NCBI GenBank assembly: GCA_043228905.1
Contig: JBHGNT010000004.1
Coordinates: forward strand, 6,758,001-6,822,000
From: Azolla caroliniana
Lineage: Eukaryota > Polypodiophyta
Direction: 5' to 3'
DNA length: 64,000 bases
The notes below the pieces were generated by a model that had not been told where the DNA came from, made no database searches, and was given only the letters and a program-made list of their open reading frames with translations. The position numbers were made by a program, and so were the translations under genes. This document shows, in pieces, positions 10,341 to 22,177 of this stretch; the first letter of the stretch is position 1; each line of letters begins with the position of its first letter.

Positions 10341-12239
10341 GACTCTTTTCCTCATACAGTTAAAGTTATAGTTGAGGTCAATGTAGTGGTCAATTCATGG
10401 GCTTAATGTAGGCCAAATAATGCCAAAAGAAAAATTATATGAGAGGGTAACCATATATCAGCAGTGCCTAGAATGTGTACATGAATTTTGTTCCCCCTGG
10501 ATCATGACAATTCGAGACTTCCTATGTTTTTCTGCCAATTAAGAAATTCTTTTTTTATCTTCAAGCATTCTGGTTTAGTCATATTTTGATAATTGTTAAC
10601 AATATTCTGCGGCAGAAGAGCAAACTAACATTTTCTACCTGCGTTGAAAAAGTTTATGATTCATTGACGAGGATTTTTTGTTTCTAGACATTCAATATGG
10701 TAAATCCCAAGAGTTTTCAGATATAATAAACAAGAAATGCAATATGAAAGTGTTTTATGGCAATACAGATACTTTTATGGATTTTAATTGCAATTAGAGG
10801 TGTTTGTGCAATTTGATTTTGGTATTTGAGGTTTGTCATGTTATTCATGCAAGCCTTGTTGTTGAACCTTGAGTTTTTACTTTCTAAGTAACAATTGCTC
10901 CTAGTAATAGCCTTCTTTGTCCTATTTTATGTTGATCATTAGCAAGTACCATTGTATAGGCTCATTGTTGTGCTTTATTATGTTTATTTGTTAATGGTGC
11001 ATGGTTCATATATATTGTAGTTAAAACATGTGAGCTTATACCAAGCATTGGTTCTATTTTTGGTGAAAGGAAGGATTGTAAGAATCTTAATAAAACATAA
11101 ACTCATTTGCTTTATTGTATGTTGGATCATTAGCAAGTACCATTGTATGTCTCATTGTTGTGCTTTATTATGTTTATTTGTGAATGGTTCAAGGGTTATA
11201 CATACATGTTGAAATTAAAACATGTTAGCTTATTAACAAGCATTGGTTCTATGTTTAATGAAAGGAAGGATCTGAAAAATCTTAATAAAACATAAATTCA
11301 TTTGCTTGTATTTAATTAAGGGATAGTAGAATCTTTATTTAAAGGATGGGTCCACATAACTCACTTTTTAATTATGTTGTGTATAACCATGGGGTTTGAA
11401 AATTTCCAAGCGAAACTATCGACATACCATACAAACGACGACGCCATCACAAAGTACAAATATTACACTTAATATTGTGCAATTGTAAGAATTGATTTTG
11501 TTCGTGTTATAACTTTATTCCAAGATGAAGCGCAATGGGAAAATAAGATAGTGTACCTTAGGTTAAGCCATAAGTGAAACCATGATTTGTCACTTGATTC
11601 ATATTAGCCTAGAGATGAAATTGACATTGTCCTTGTGAAATCATGGGAGACAAGTTGAGATACATTGCTATGATAAACCTTCTAAAACAAATATACTCTT
11701 TTTACATGCGATTGTAACTTGCGATGTGGTCAACATAATGTGCAAATTTGGCAAAGTTCTTACTTTCATTCATATTTCCATGTTTACCATCAACTTTGTT
11801 GTAGTTCTTACCATGGACATGTGCATGCACACTTCCTCATATACATATTATGATTAAAAACATCCATTCTCCTACATACACACATACACCCACATCCTAA
11901 CATATTCATACAAACATTCATGAACCGTTGCACATAAATTTCAACAACTTACTTGCACATTCACACTCTTATGTAGAAACATATATACATATAATTATAT
12001 ATATTGCCTTTATTTGGACATGCAAACTTACAAGTAAATAATAAACAAGTACACAAACACTTAATTGCAAACAACTAAACACACACATAAACACATAGGC
12101 ATTATACCCATATATGGACATACATCATTAGAAATACAAAAAGTGGGTAAATATTAAGACTAATATCTTTGAACGGTTGTTGGTTTGAGTCCCTAGTGGT
12201 TCCACTAAGCTTTCACATGCACAAAAGTTAATTACACAC
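10341..12239. other. Intergenic, AT-rich; contains a 192-bp tandem duplication
   Basis: Downstream of the UCH stop I find no supported gene. AGCAAGTACCATTGTAT at 10941 recurs at 11132 with the following sequence (GTGCTTTATTATGTTTATTTG, AAGCATTGGTTCTAT, AATCTTAATAAAACATAAA) up to about 11320. The rest is AT-rich, with CA-rich stretches at 11870-12110. Confidence 0.6.
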
Positions 12240-13260
12240 CAATCTATCGGGTACAATGAACTTGTGATGGCTATGTTGAAAGGCATCTAGGTTGTCAATG
12301 ATCACTACAATGAGCAAGATCTGATAGACACCTTAGGAGGACAATTTGAAATTGATAATACTAACTTCATGGTCCCTGTAGCCGTGAATGTCACTAGCAA
12401 TGGGCACAGTTTCGGCTCAAACCGAACCGAACCGTTAAGCAATGGTTTAACGGTTTATTGGTTCCAAAAAATTATAATGGTTTGCGTTGGTTTGGATTTT
12501 TGATAAACGGTTCGGTTCGGTTTTAAAACTCGGGTTTATAGGTTTATAGGTTTGGTTTAAAGGTTTATAGGTTTTTGGTTAACTTTTGTTTACCTTAATA
12601 GTTTATTGATTTAATGGTTTTTTATTGATTTAATTAATTTAACTGAAATGTTTATTTAATTTAATGGTTTAATTAAAATTTCTTTTATTGATTTAACAAA
12701 TTTAACTTAAATGCTTATTTAGTTTAATGTATTTTTGTTTATTTAGATGTTTAATTAGTTTAATTTAAGTGGTTAGGTTTAAATTTTTTATTAAATGGTT
12801 CGGTTTGGTTTTAAATGGTTTGGTTCAATACTGCGAGTTCATAAACGGTTTGGTTTGGTTTTTGTTTTAAATAAACGGTTCGGTTTCGGTTCAGTTCGGT
12901 TTCTTTGCCTTGAAACCGAACCGAACCGAACCCGAACCCATTGCTAAATGTTACTATAGTGTCCACTATAATAAACATGGATGTTGGAGTTAGCATCATT
13001 AATTATGATTGTTGACAGAAGTGGGCGAGCCCTAAAATACTCTGAAAATTGAATTGTGGATGGTAGATGGTTGCATCCAAAGGCAAGAGGTAATGGTACT
13101 AGAGAACCACAAATTCCTAGTTTTGACCCAATAATTCTACCTTACCTTCATTGTCACAAGGTCGACAAACCAAGTGGCATATGATTGTTTGTTAGGACGA
13201 TCCTTCCTTTGAGTTATTTGGTTCGTTATAGTCTTCAAAAACGATACCTCACTCATACAA
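12240..13260 (+). pseudogene. Decayed LTR-retrotransposon retropepsin fragment, split by a MITE
   Basis: Conceptual reading on both sides of the MITE resembles a plant gag-pol aspartic protease: DLIDTLGGQFEIDNTNFMVP before it, then INMDVGVSIINYDC and a QKW/PKIL stretch after it (relatives have a DGGSGVN active site), LWMVDG about 13050-13070 and YDCLLGRSFL at about 13180-13205, like the family's LLGRPWL end. The active-site Asp-Gly motif is not conserved and stops are present. Assignment rests on motif order, so it is moderate. Confidence 0.45.
12395..12946. mobile_element. hAT-type MITE (552 bp) with TIRs and 8-bp target duplication
   Basis: The element begins TAGCAATGGG and ends CCCATTGCTA, a perfect 10-bp terminal inverted repeat, extended imperfectly by GGTTCGG-type sequence on both sides. 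It is flanked by AATGTCAC (12387-12394) and AATGTTAC (12947-12954), an 8-bp target duplication with one mismatch, as hAT transposition makes. The inside is AT-rich with GGTTTATAGG and GGTTCGGTTT iterations and no transposase frame, so it is non-autonomous. Confidence 0.82.
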
Positions 13261-14895
13261 GATGCCCAACTTTCCCCCCTCAACTATTACCTTATGTTAT
13301 ACCTTAGATGTTGAGATAATCCGAAAAAATATGACATTTTATATCATCAATTGAGTCTTGATGGTATCTCAATAAGTTGTAACAAAGGGGGTAGTTAGTT
13401 TTCCCCTTTATATAGGTATCCTAACTCCTTATGCTCTAAAACCACCATATGTTGTAGGCCCTAATATGTTTTGTCCAAAGGCTTAGGAATCAAGGACAAA
13501 ATTGGATTCAAGGTGGCAGCTTTCCCAAAATTTGGATTGACATGGGGAAGAGAATCACAAGGGTGTGTAAGAAGTACGATGACAACAGGCAACGTGGTCA
13601 TCGATCATAGACTCTATATGCAACTCAAGGATTGTTTCGACACAATGTCTACTGGATTTTCATCTTCTTTATTTCATACTCCCTATGTAATAGGGTTGAT
13701 CATTGTAAAAGTGAGTGCTAATGTGAGTTGAGTGCAAACAAATTTGATTTGATGTATTAGAGAATTTACTTTGTTTTGGTTGAATAATGCAATTTGTAGA
13801 TTATAGATTGTTTCAAAATTTGCATTTACTCTAAGATCACCAAGAAAATTTAAGTTCAAAATTCTGATTTCTGAGCGAAAATCTATTTGAAGATTTTTTT
13901 TTTGTAAGAGGTGAAATTTCAGCCCAAATAATCTGATGGGTACATCATCATCACCAAAAACATTGTGAGACGGTTTGAAACAAAAAAATTGGTTTGAATT
14001 TTCGAGCTTTCGACAATAAATGAGAGCCCAATCAAGGCATCCGTGCCCTTTCAAAAGCACGAGAACACCACTTCAATTTAGAGTCGGCACCCAAATCCAT
14101 GAAACATCATATATACATAACGACCTATTTACAAACACATTTCAACTTTCACCTACACCTGACCATATACATACTCCCACACAAACACATTTATTCATCC
14201 TACACATTAACATATACAAAGACATTTATATGTGTACTTAATACTAGGCAATTTCATAAGTATTCTCATATGCTTAGACATAATAAAATCCGCACACATA
14301 TACAAGTACTTGCACCCTTTCACTTACACAAATTAATCATGCCCACTCCAAACATCAACTCAATTGTCAAACCCATCTTCCTTGGTTTAGGTTCTCGATG
14401 GTCTTGCTCACGTCTCAAGTTTCATTTGATGGGCAAAATACATACATAGATGCATACTTGCAAGGTTTGATATGTCCACATAAGAAATGTACATGCTAAT
14501 AACAATAATTGATACTATTAGTGTCACAATACCATATGTTTTTTGAAGTTAGTTTGCGGATATAGAAAAAGATTATCTTTTCGTTTTAGAAGTTTAAAAA
14601 ACATATAACAAACTTTTGAAATTTCAAGTTTGATGATTCATAGGTCTTTTACATGTTTTTGATAGTTGGGTCCACAGAAAATGGAAATTCAATTCGCAAT
14701 CCTTATACCTAGACCAACTGTATGGTCATAATTACATTTGAAGCCAAATTTCTTCCACTTGGATCAACATTTTCCGAAGTTTTAAAGCTTGTGTGTCCAC
14801 TTGCTTGTAAAAATTTGTCTCACTGTCTATTTTTCCTAATATGGCCAACTTTTTCATGGGAATCCACGACATTTATTTACAAAATTTCAAGAATT
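13261..14895. other. Intergenic; nothing recognised
   Basis: Short frames here show no family resemblance I can defend. The last part before 14896 should hold the 3' untranslated region of the minus-strand b5-domain gene. Confidence 0.5.
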
Positions 14896-17424
14896 CTATG
14901 AAGATGATGTGAGGTCATCATTGTAATAGATATGTATGAGAGGTAGATGGTAATCGGGGGTCAATCCAAGTGATACAAAGGTGTCTGATTCATCTGGGAT
15001 TCCGTTATCTTCTAAGGTCTTGTCCATATTCAAGTTAGTGAAAACCTTTTCATGAGTGACAACAATTCCTTTCCAAGTATAACTTTTTGCATGAGAATTT
15101 CGGTTTAAATAACGCTCAAGTATTTCTCGAATAGTTTCCTCACTCGGCACCTATATGTTTCATGTATGAATCAATGTTAGCTTGTTGCCATATGTAGGAA
15201 CTATACATCCAACAAGAAAACGAGATTTGTTTAAAAGGACCAGTGGTAATCTTTTATGTAAAGAGAACTTATGTTGATGTGAGCCATTAATGGGTCTTCT
15301 GAATATGAGCAATGCACATCTAAGAATGATGCTCAAGGAAATGTAGTTTACCTCAAGAGGAGCTTCCAAGCCCGTCAACACATTCTTTATTCGTACAAAC
15401 CGTGTCTTTCTACTAAGCTTTCCAATACAATATTTATTGTCCTTCCACCATGGAACTTCATAACTACAATCCCAATCTGTACGTGGAGTTCTTGGTGGTG
15501 GTATGTGTATGAACCTACCCTAACCACAAAAGAAATCATAAATTTATGTAAGAATCAATACATTGCGATACATGCTTTGAATGCTTGAGATGGTCTTGAG
15601 TGTTTCCAAGTGTTGTATGCGTAGTGGGGCATTCTTATTAATTCATAGAATCATCTAGCTTTGGTCTCGACTCACAATAAAGAAATATATCAGCACATGT
15701 TTTTCCTCAGCAATCCAGTTAACTTAAGACTTACATTGTTAAGGGTGCCATATGTTTTTTTAAACTCCTATGAATGCACACCTGAGGAGTATCATATGTG
15801 GGAAGTTTGGTTACAGGATCGATGGAAGATTTAACATCTTGGGTCGTCGCATCGAACCAATGACTGATATTTCCACCGGCTTCTACGAGAAGTGGCTATG
15901 AACATAAAAGAAGTAAATATTATAGATCTTCGGGTACACCCATCATCAAAATCATGGGTTCCTAAAATGCCATCAACAAAATCATGGGTTCCTAAAATGC
16001 CATCATCAAAATCATGGGTTCCTAAAATGCCATCATCAAAATCATGGGTTCCTACAATGCCATCCTCAAAATCATGGGTTCCTAAAATGCTAATAACAAA
16101 ATCATGGGGTTCCTATAATGCCATCATCAAAATCATGGGTTCCTAAAATGCCATCATCAAAATCATGGGTTCCTAAAATGGCACCATCAAAATCATGTTG
16201 TCCCTAAAATGCCATCATCAAAATCATGGGTTCCTAAAATGCCATCATCAAAATCACGGGTCCCTAAAATACCTTAATCAAAATCGTGGGTTCCTATAAT
16301 GCCATCATCAATCAAAATCATGGGTTCCTATAATGCCATCATCAAAATCATGTTGTCTCTAAAATGCCATCATCAAAATCATGGGTTCCTAAAATGCCTC
16401 ATCAAAATCATGTTTTCCCTAAAATACCATCATCAATCAATCAAAATCATGGGTTCTTAAATGCCATCATCAAAATCATGTTTTCCCTAAAATACCATCA
16501 TCAATCAAAATAATGGATTCCCAGAATGCCAACATCAAAATCATGGGTCCCTAAAATGGCACCATCAAAATCATGTTGTCCTTAAAATGCCATCATCAAA
16601 ATCATGGGTTCCTAAAATGCCATCATCAAAATCACGGGTCCCTAAAATGCCTTAATCAAAATCGTGGGTTCCAATAATGCCATCATCAATCAAAATCATG
16701 GGTTCCAATAATGCCATCATCAATCAAAATCATGGGTTCCAATAATGCCATCATCAATCAAAATCATGGGTTCCAATAATGCCATCATCAAAATCATGGG
16801 TTCCTAAAATGCCTAATCAAAATCATGTTTTCCCTAAAATACCATCATCAATCAAAATCATGGGTTCTTAAAATGCCATGATCAAAATCATGTTTTCCCT
16901 AAAATACCATCATCAATCAAAATAATGGATTCCCAGAATGCCAACATCAAAATAATGGGTCCCTAAAATGCCATCATCAAAATCATGTTGTCCCTAAAAT
17001 GCCATCATCAAAATCATGGGTCCCTAAAATGCCAACATCAAAATCATGGGTTCCTATAATGCCATCATGAATCAAAATCATGTTGTCCCTAAAATGCCAT
17101 CGTCAAATTCATGGGTCTCTAAAATGCCATCATCAAAATCATGGATTCCTATAATGCCATCATCAAAATCATAGGTTCCTAAAATGCCACCATCAAAATC
17201 AAAATCAAAATCAAGAGAAAGAGAAAGAGAAGATGTGTGGTGTAAAGGATCTGAATGAATTTGTAAACCTGGGCTAGATGGGGCGGGTAATTGGCGGTGG
17301 TGAGGAGTTGAGAGATGTCGAGGACATTGGCCAACACAATGAGCCAACAATCGGAGTGCGAGCAATGCTCCGCCACTTCTGCTTCTGTGTACCAACCACT
17401 GCTATTCCTCCTCTCACTCCCCAT
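14896..17424 (-). CDS. CYB5D1: Cytochrome b5 domain-containing protein 1 homologue (4 exons, 230 aa)
   Basis: Exons on the minus strand: 17424-17269, 15895-15782, 15519-15352, 15150-14896, all with GT-AG borders and agreeing phase; joined length 230 residues (human CYB5D1 is 228). Residues 10-70 are a b5-like haem domain opening ([24 protein letters not shown], then GGNISHWFD with His64). Exon 3 carries the family block [13 protein letters not shown] and KTRFVRIKN. Exon 4 is a ubiquitin-like tail: [33 protein letters not shown], then [12 protein letters not shown] at the C-terminus. In animals and green algae the family is linked to ciliary/flagellar beating. A role in sperm flagella here is inference. 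Intron 1 (15896-17268) is mostly a 30-bp minisatellite. Confidence 0.9.
15936..17200. repeat. 30-bp minisatellite, about 40 copies, filling CYB5D1 intron 1
   Basis: The unit is 30 bp, containing AATGCCATCATCAAAATCAT plus GGGTTCCTAA, repeated for about 1.26 kb. Variants have extra ATCA, TTGTCCCT in place of GGTTCCTA, or single changes, and several variant blocks recur as higher-order units (for example about 16180-16540 and 16550-16980). It takes up all but about 110 bp of the 1373-bp intron, stopping about 40 bp from the acceptor and 70 bp from the donor. In some frames it is open ([10 protein letters not shown] repeated), but this is not a gene. Confidence 0.93.
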
Positions 17425-17871
17425 TCCAATTCCAATTCCAATTCCAATTCCGTCTTCTTCCTCTCTGTCTTATCTTTCTTCTTCTTGTTCCTTTGTCATT
17501 TGGCCCCAATATGACGTTTCCCTACCTCTACCTTGTATGTGTTTTCTCATAAAACGACACCCTTCCTTCTACACCATATTTATTTTACCCATTCCATTAC
17601 ATAATACTAATAATATGCTTCTTTCAAATGACATGCTTTAAAGAACTCCTCCCTCTTCTATTCTTCCACTTCCTTTTCCCTGACTGTTTACCCGAAATAT
17701 CCCCACTACTATGTATACCACACTCGCACATACCCTAAGTGAAATGAAAACATATGCGCCCACGTAGAAGAGTTGTTCGTGATCGGTTCGAGATCTTCGG
17801 TTTGTTTTTTTAGAGATCCAAGGACATCAATTAGAACAAATTTCACTAGTCAATATACAACATATATTTGG
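17425..17871. promoter_or_regulatory. CYB5D1 upstream region with (ATTCCA)n
   Basis: Upstream of the minus-strand ATG lies a short hexanucleotide run of TTCCAA units (about 17425-17453), then pyrimidine-rich and AT-rich DNA. No separate gene is supported here; it probably holds the promoter and 5' untranslated region. Confidence 0.4.
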
Positions 17872-17943
17872 TGTGGTTGCTGGGATTCGAGCCCACGTCT
17901 CCATGGCCACAACATGGAATTCTAACCACTAAACTACAACCAC
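17872..17943 (-). tRNA. trnH-GUG: tRNA-His (anticodon GTG)
   Basis: The minus strand folds as a tRNA: acceptor GTGGTTG pairs fully with CAACCAC; D arm GTTT/GAAT; anticodon stem CCATG/CATGG around loop TTGTGGC, anticodon GTG (plus-strand 17908-17910); T loop CTCGAAT in the box B GGCTCGAATCC. Compared with the usual plant tRNA-His, both strands of the acceptor and anticodon stems carry paired changes that keep pairing. One T-stem pair is G-G. No intron and, as usual, no encoded CCA. No TTTT terminator follows within about 60 bp on the minus strand, so a tRNA-derived repeat is possible. Confidence 0.78.
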
Positions 17944-18481
17944 CAGGGGTCAAATTTCTATCAGTATACTAGAACCACTAAATATAAACTTTCTACCATG
18001 CATTCATTTGACAAGAGAAATGTGTCACTTATATATAAGTTTCGTGGTTCCTTTTTGGTTGGGGGAGGAGAGGGGGATGTTTCCAAATGCCTACATTACT
18101 TGAATGCTGAAGATATAAAATATTTCACCCAATTCTACAATATACACAATACCCCCTAACACCACCCATGTCTCCCTCAGATATATGACACATGCATAAT
18201 AGGTAAATGAGTAAGTGATAGATGAATGGGTTTTGCAATTGTCCCTAGAGGTTAAATATGACCCAGAAGACCTCACTAAGATGCAAATTGAACATCGCAA
18301 GAGTTGTATGCCACGAGTTATGCGCTTGATGAAGACCTCACTAAGATGCAAATTGAGCATCGCAAGAGTTGTATGCCACGAGTTATGCAACCTCGTAAAG
18401 AAGGGCATCGCGCCTTTTATCGAGACGGGCGAGTGATCATAAATGATCGCACTACTAATTGACGACGTGTGGCCCATGTGA

Positions 18482-19683
18482 CAAAAAATGCACTTAGGAT
18501 GATCTTATGGAATTGTAACGATGCACTCTGGACACACCCTGACCGCCTAGAGGAGATATTAAAGGTATAAGATATACTTTTCTTGGTAGAAACACACCAA
18601 AGCCCAAATAGAGGACTCCCACGGGTCGAATGATTCTGTTGGGAGTTCGCTTTTAGACAAACCTCACGTCGACACACTACTAGGGGATTTGGAGGTGTCG
18701 CGATATTGTTTCGTAGAGAGCTACATAATAGGATAGAAATACTGAGGACAAACCCAAAAGCTCATTTTACGTGGGTGAAAGTCTCCACAAGCAAGGACCA
18801 GGTAGTATTTTTCGCCATTTGTTACTTTCCCCCAAAAGGATCCCGTTATTATATTGCTGGCTTGGCGAGATTAGTCGATGAAGGAATGCCACATGGGCCT
18901 TCCCCATACAAATCTCTATCGGATGACATAATCCAATATTCTTCCCAAGGAGAAGTATTCCTTGTAGGAGACTTCAATGTGAGAACCCAATCCCGACAAT
19001 GCACAATATTTCATATGAATAGAAAAGACATACTAGGCACCACACGTAGATCAAAGGATCAAGGTGCGGATGCCACGAGCTTTGGCCATCATCTACTCGA
19101 ACTTGGCAATCGGCACCGGATGGTCATATATAATGGTTTAGCCAAGTGGCCGGGCTCGGAAGAGCTCACATGTTTCCCACATGGAGGAGGGGAAAGCACA
19201 GTTGATTATCTAATAGGACGCCCTGAAGTTACCCGCATGATTAACTCCTTTCGGGTGGCCCCATGCCCTATTGGCGTAGACCATAGTTTCTTATACTTCG
19301 AGCTAAAATGTGATATCTCTATGGTCACCAACTCTAGTCAACCACGTCATCACACCACAATACATTTCACACATGAGCTCTCTGACATATACTCTCAATA
19401 TGTTCAGACCCATCTCTCCTCCCTTGATCCCTCCCTACCTTTAGAAAGCCTTAGTACGAAACTCACACACATCCTTCACTCCACAACAGCTAGCAGTTTC
19501 CCATATACAAAACACTCAAATCAAGGTAGATCTGGATCTATGCCACAAAATAAATGGTATGATGAGGATTGTAGGGACTTACATAGACAACTTACAGTAT
19601 CACAACTCAATGGTAGTATTACCTCAATACAAGCTCGCAAAGAAATGCGCAAGATGACACGTCGTAAGAGACGAGCGTGGTAG
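18482..19683 (+). pseudogene. LINE endonuclease domain
   Basis: Reads ILWNCNDALW at about 18500, LVETHQSPN near 18580, GEVFLVGDFNVRT at about 18950-18990, GGGESTVDYLIG near 19190 and VDHSFLYFELK at about 19280-19310. These are the metal-binding and catalytic stretches of apurinic-type LINE endonucleases that nick the target. Two stops lie in the N-terminal 200 bp (after EEILKV and PRVE) and a TAG at 19681 ends the open stretch (open from 18706). Confidence 0.85.
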
Positions 19684-21262
19684 GCATCCCAATATTGGGA
19701 ACTCTACCATATGCTCATGAGTATCGATTGCGCCACGGCATGGAAGAGACTACGAGAGCCAAGACCACAAACACCCATCGAAGATCCCGAAACCTGGCAC
19801 ACATATACAGAGAGACTTTACCAAATCCCAAACCAGCCACCCATTCCAATGCCTTCCACACCCCAACCTACCACGAGGACACTTTTCACGACCTCTAGGG
19901 TCGCGAAGGTCATAAAGAAATTACAACATAGGAAGTCCATGGACCACACAAGATTGCAAGTAGAACACATTATATATGCGAGAGAGTGCCTAGCTCCCTT
20001 GCTAACTCTAATCTTCAATCGTGCCCTTGCAGAGGGTTTTCCACCACAGTGGACTATGAACACAGTGGCCCCCATACATAAAGGGGGGGACCCCATGAAC
20101 CCAAATACATATAGGACCATTATGATAGGTCATACCCTTGCTAAATTATATGGTGCAGTAATGGAAGCAAAACTTAGTGATTATATGGAGACCCTAAATT
20201 TTCGTGCACCTGAACAAGTTGGCTTTAGACGAGCCTTCTCCACCATTGATCATATATTCACACTTAGATGCTTACTTGACCAAACTAAGGCTCGCAAGAA
20301 GAAATTATATTGTTGTTTTGTGGACTTCCGCAAGGCCTTTGACACAGTCCCTAGAGAGCCGTTGTTTGATAGGCTTAAAAGCTTGAGGATACCAGATGAC
20401 ATGGTCTGGGCCATCTACGCACTATATGAACAAGTGTCTGAGTGTGTCCGATGCCCAGGTGGCCAATCCAATTGTTTCACTAGTACTATTGGTGTAAAAC
20501 AAGGTTGCTCCCTATCACCGACACTTTTTGGGATCTACATTGATGAGATCACAGATTTTATTGCTCGTAAGGGAGGCAACGGAGTAGTCCTTGGGGATAC
20601 GCAGGTTCGTATCTTGCTCTATGCGGATGACATAGTTTTGCTCTCTAAATCCGAACACGACCTACAAAGGCACCTTAATGCCTTAGAGGACTTTTGTGCA
20701 CAACAAGGATTGGTAGTGAATCTAGGGAAAACTAAAGTCCTTATCTTCCACACATTGGCCCAAGTTAGAGCTAAGTGTCACCTAACTATCTCCCATAGCC
20801 CAGTTGAGGTGATTGGATCATACATCTATCTCAGATTCACTTTCAGTGCTCGCTCAGGTAAATTTTCGATGACACATGTAGTGAATGATAGACTTACAAG
20901 AGGACATGCATCCCCTCTCACTCCTAGAGAGACAATGCCACCAAGCATACTTTCAAGAGCCATGGACTAAAGGGTGGCTCTTTGACTCATTAGTGACCCC
21001 CTCCCTCATGTATGCATCAACGGTTTGGGCTCCAAGATTACCATCTTTTATGTGGACGCAATTAGAGAGACCATTGGTGATGATGTTATCACGCCAACTC
21101 CGAAGCAAATCGACAGTACCACATGACATTATTAGGGTTGAGTTCATGTTACCCCCAATGTTAGTAGAGACACTTTTCCAACTTGTAGTCTTTATTCATA
21201 GGATACATAGCCAACCACATGATAGAATATCTCATCAAGCCTTTAAGGCCTCTCGATCATAG
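19684..21262 (+). pseudogene. LINE reverse transcriptase
   Basis: In the same frame as the endonuclease, after the TAG: APIHKGGD and NTYRTI at about 20070-20130, FVDFRKAFDTVPREPLFDRL at about 20320-20380 (first catalytic Asp), GVKQGCSLSPTLFG at about 20490-20530, and LLYADDIVLLSKS at about 20610-20650 (the YADD catalytic box). The frame shifts at about 20900 and continues (LMYASTVWAP, frame open to 21262). All RT key residues are present, but the frame is broken. Confidence 0.9.
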
Positions 21263-21481
21263 TATGAGTTTGGCTATACTAGCTCATGGTATGGCATGAT
21301 GGTGAGTTGGCTTCTTGCGAATGGTCTAGACATTAATAACCTACCTCCCCTTAGGTACAACCACACGATTGATAACAATTTAATCTCTCATGAGGACCGC
21401 AATAAAGTAATACGCCAAGAAATATGGCAAATTTACACTCGGTATAAATGGATCACCCCATGAGAGCCACTCCCATCTAAA

Positions 21482-22177
21482 ATGTTGTACTATAACGAAC
21501 ACTTCATGCACTTCTCTGAGTTAGGTTTTATCACGCAGTCAAAATATCTAGATGTATTCTTACCACATGCACTAAGGGTTGCCATTGGACAACTTAGAAT
21601 ATTATCTCACCAACTTGAGATTGAGAATGGTCGTACTAATGGAGTCCCTAGGGAGGAAAGGATATGTAGGTTATGTCACATAGAGATAGAGGATGAGTAT
21701 CACTTTACATGCAAGTGCCCAACCTACGCCGAGATAAGGACAAAATACCAAGACATACTTGGTTCCTCTCCCACCCTCCCCAAACTATTAGATACTCAAA
21801 ATATAAAGAAATTAGGCAAATACATTCTAGAACTAAAACAACATAGAGAGAATAAGTTACAAAATGTTGCTAATGTTCACCAACATGTAACAAATGAAGT
21901 TTTTCAGGAACAGGGGGAGACAACGAATGTCGACACACCTGCACCACTCAGCCTTTCCCTCGATGAGGCAGAAAACGAAAGAAGAACCAGATGTCCTCGG
22001 GTGCCGAGTTTTGAAGCAACTCGACGTGGTGTGGAAACAATAATGAAAATAAGGGAACGTGAGCTACACCGCCTAGAAGCCATGGCTAGGGCACTCTCTA
22101 CATTGAAACCACGGGTCACACCCACATCAAAACCCTTTGACCCCCCACTTCTTTTCGAGAGGCTTGGGTGGAAATAA
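21482..22177 (+). pseudogene. LINE C-terminal cysteine-rich region
   Basis: A frame of 231 codons with a CCHC-type cluster, CRLCHIEIEDEYHFTCKCP, common after LINE RT domains, followed by a charged helical stretch (ETIMKIRERELHRLEAMARA) and stop after LFERLGWK at 22177. It is separated from the RT frame by stops near 21262-21480. No clear poly(A) tail marks the 3' end. Confidence 0.7.

Larger units (their letters stand above)
18200..22177 (+). mobile_element. Degenerate LINE (non-LTR retrotransposon) with endonuclease and RT
   Basis: One plus-strand unit with AP-type endonuclease, reverse transcriptase and a cysteine-rich C-terminal region, the order of a LINE second ORF. It has no LTRs. A TAG interrupts the main frame at 19681, a frameshift lies near 20900, and further stops lie at about 21260-21480, so it is inactive. 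A 65-bp tandem duplication (18266 and 18331 onward) sits upstream of the endonuclease. It differs from the LINE fragment at 56.9 kb in its RT style and C-terminus. Clade cannot be set by eye. Confidence 0.88.

Noticed and set aside
12180-12225. Box B-like GGTTTGAGTCCC followed by TAGTGGTTCCAC
   Set aside because: No acceptor or anticodon stem can be drawn; not a tRNA.
15892-16146. Plus-strand frame of [10 protein letters not shown] repeats
   Set aside because: It is the 30-bp minisatellite read in one frame; it lies in the intron of the minus-strand CYB5D1 gene and breaks after eight units.
15936-17200. CRISPR-like array
   Set aside because: Units are contiguous 30-bp repeats with no unique spacers, in a eukaryotic intron.
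14896-17424. b5 gene as the plant RLF cytochrome b5 protein
   Set aside because: RLF has an HPGG haem motif and no ubiquitin-like tail; this protein lacks HPGG and has the CYB5D1 tail.
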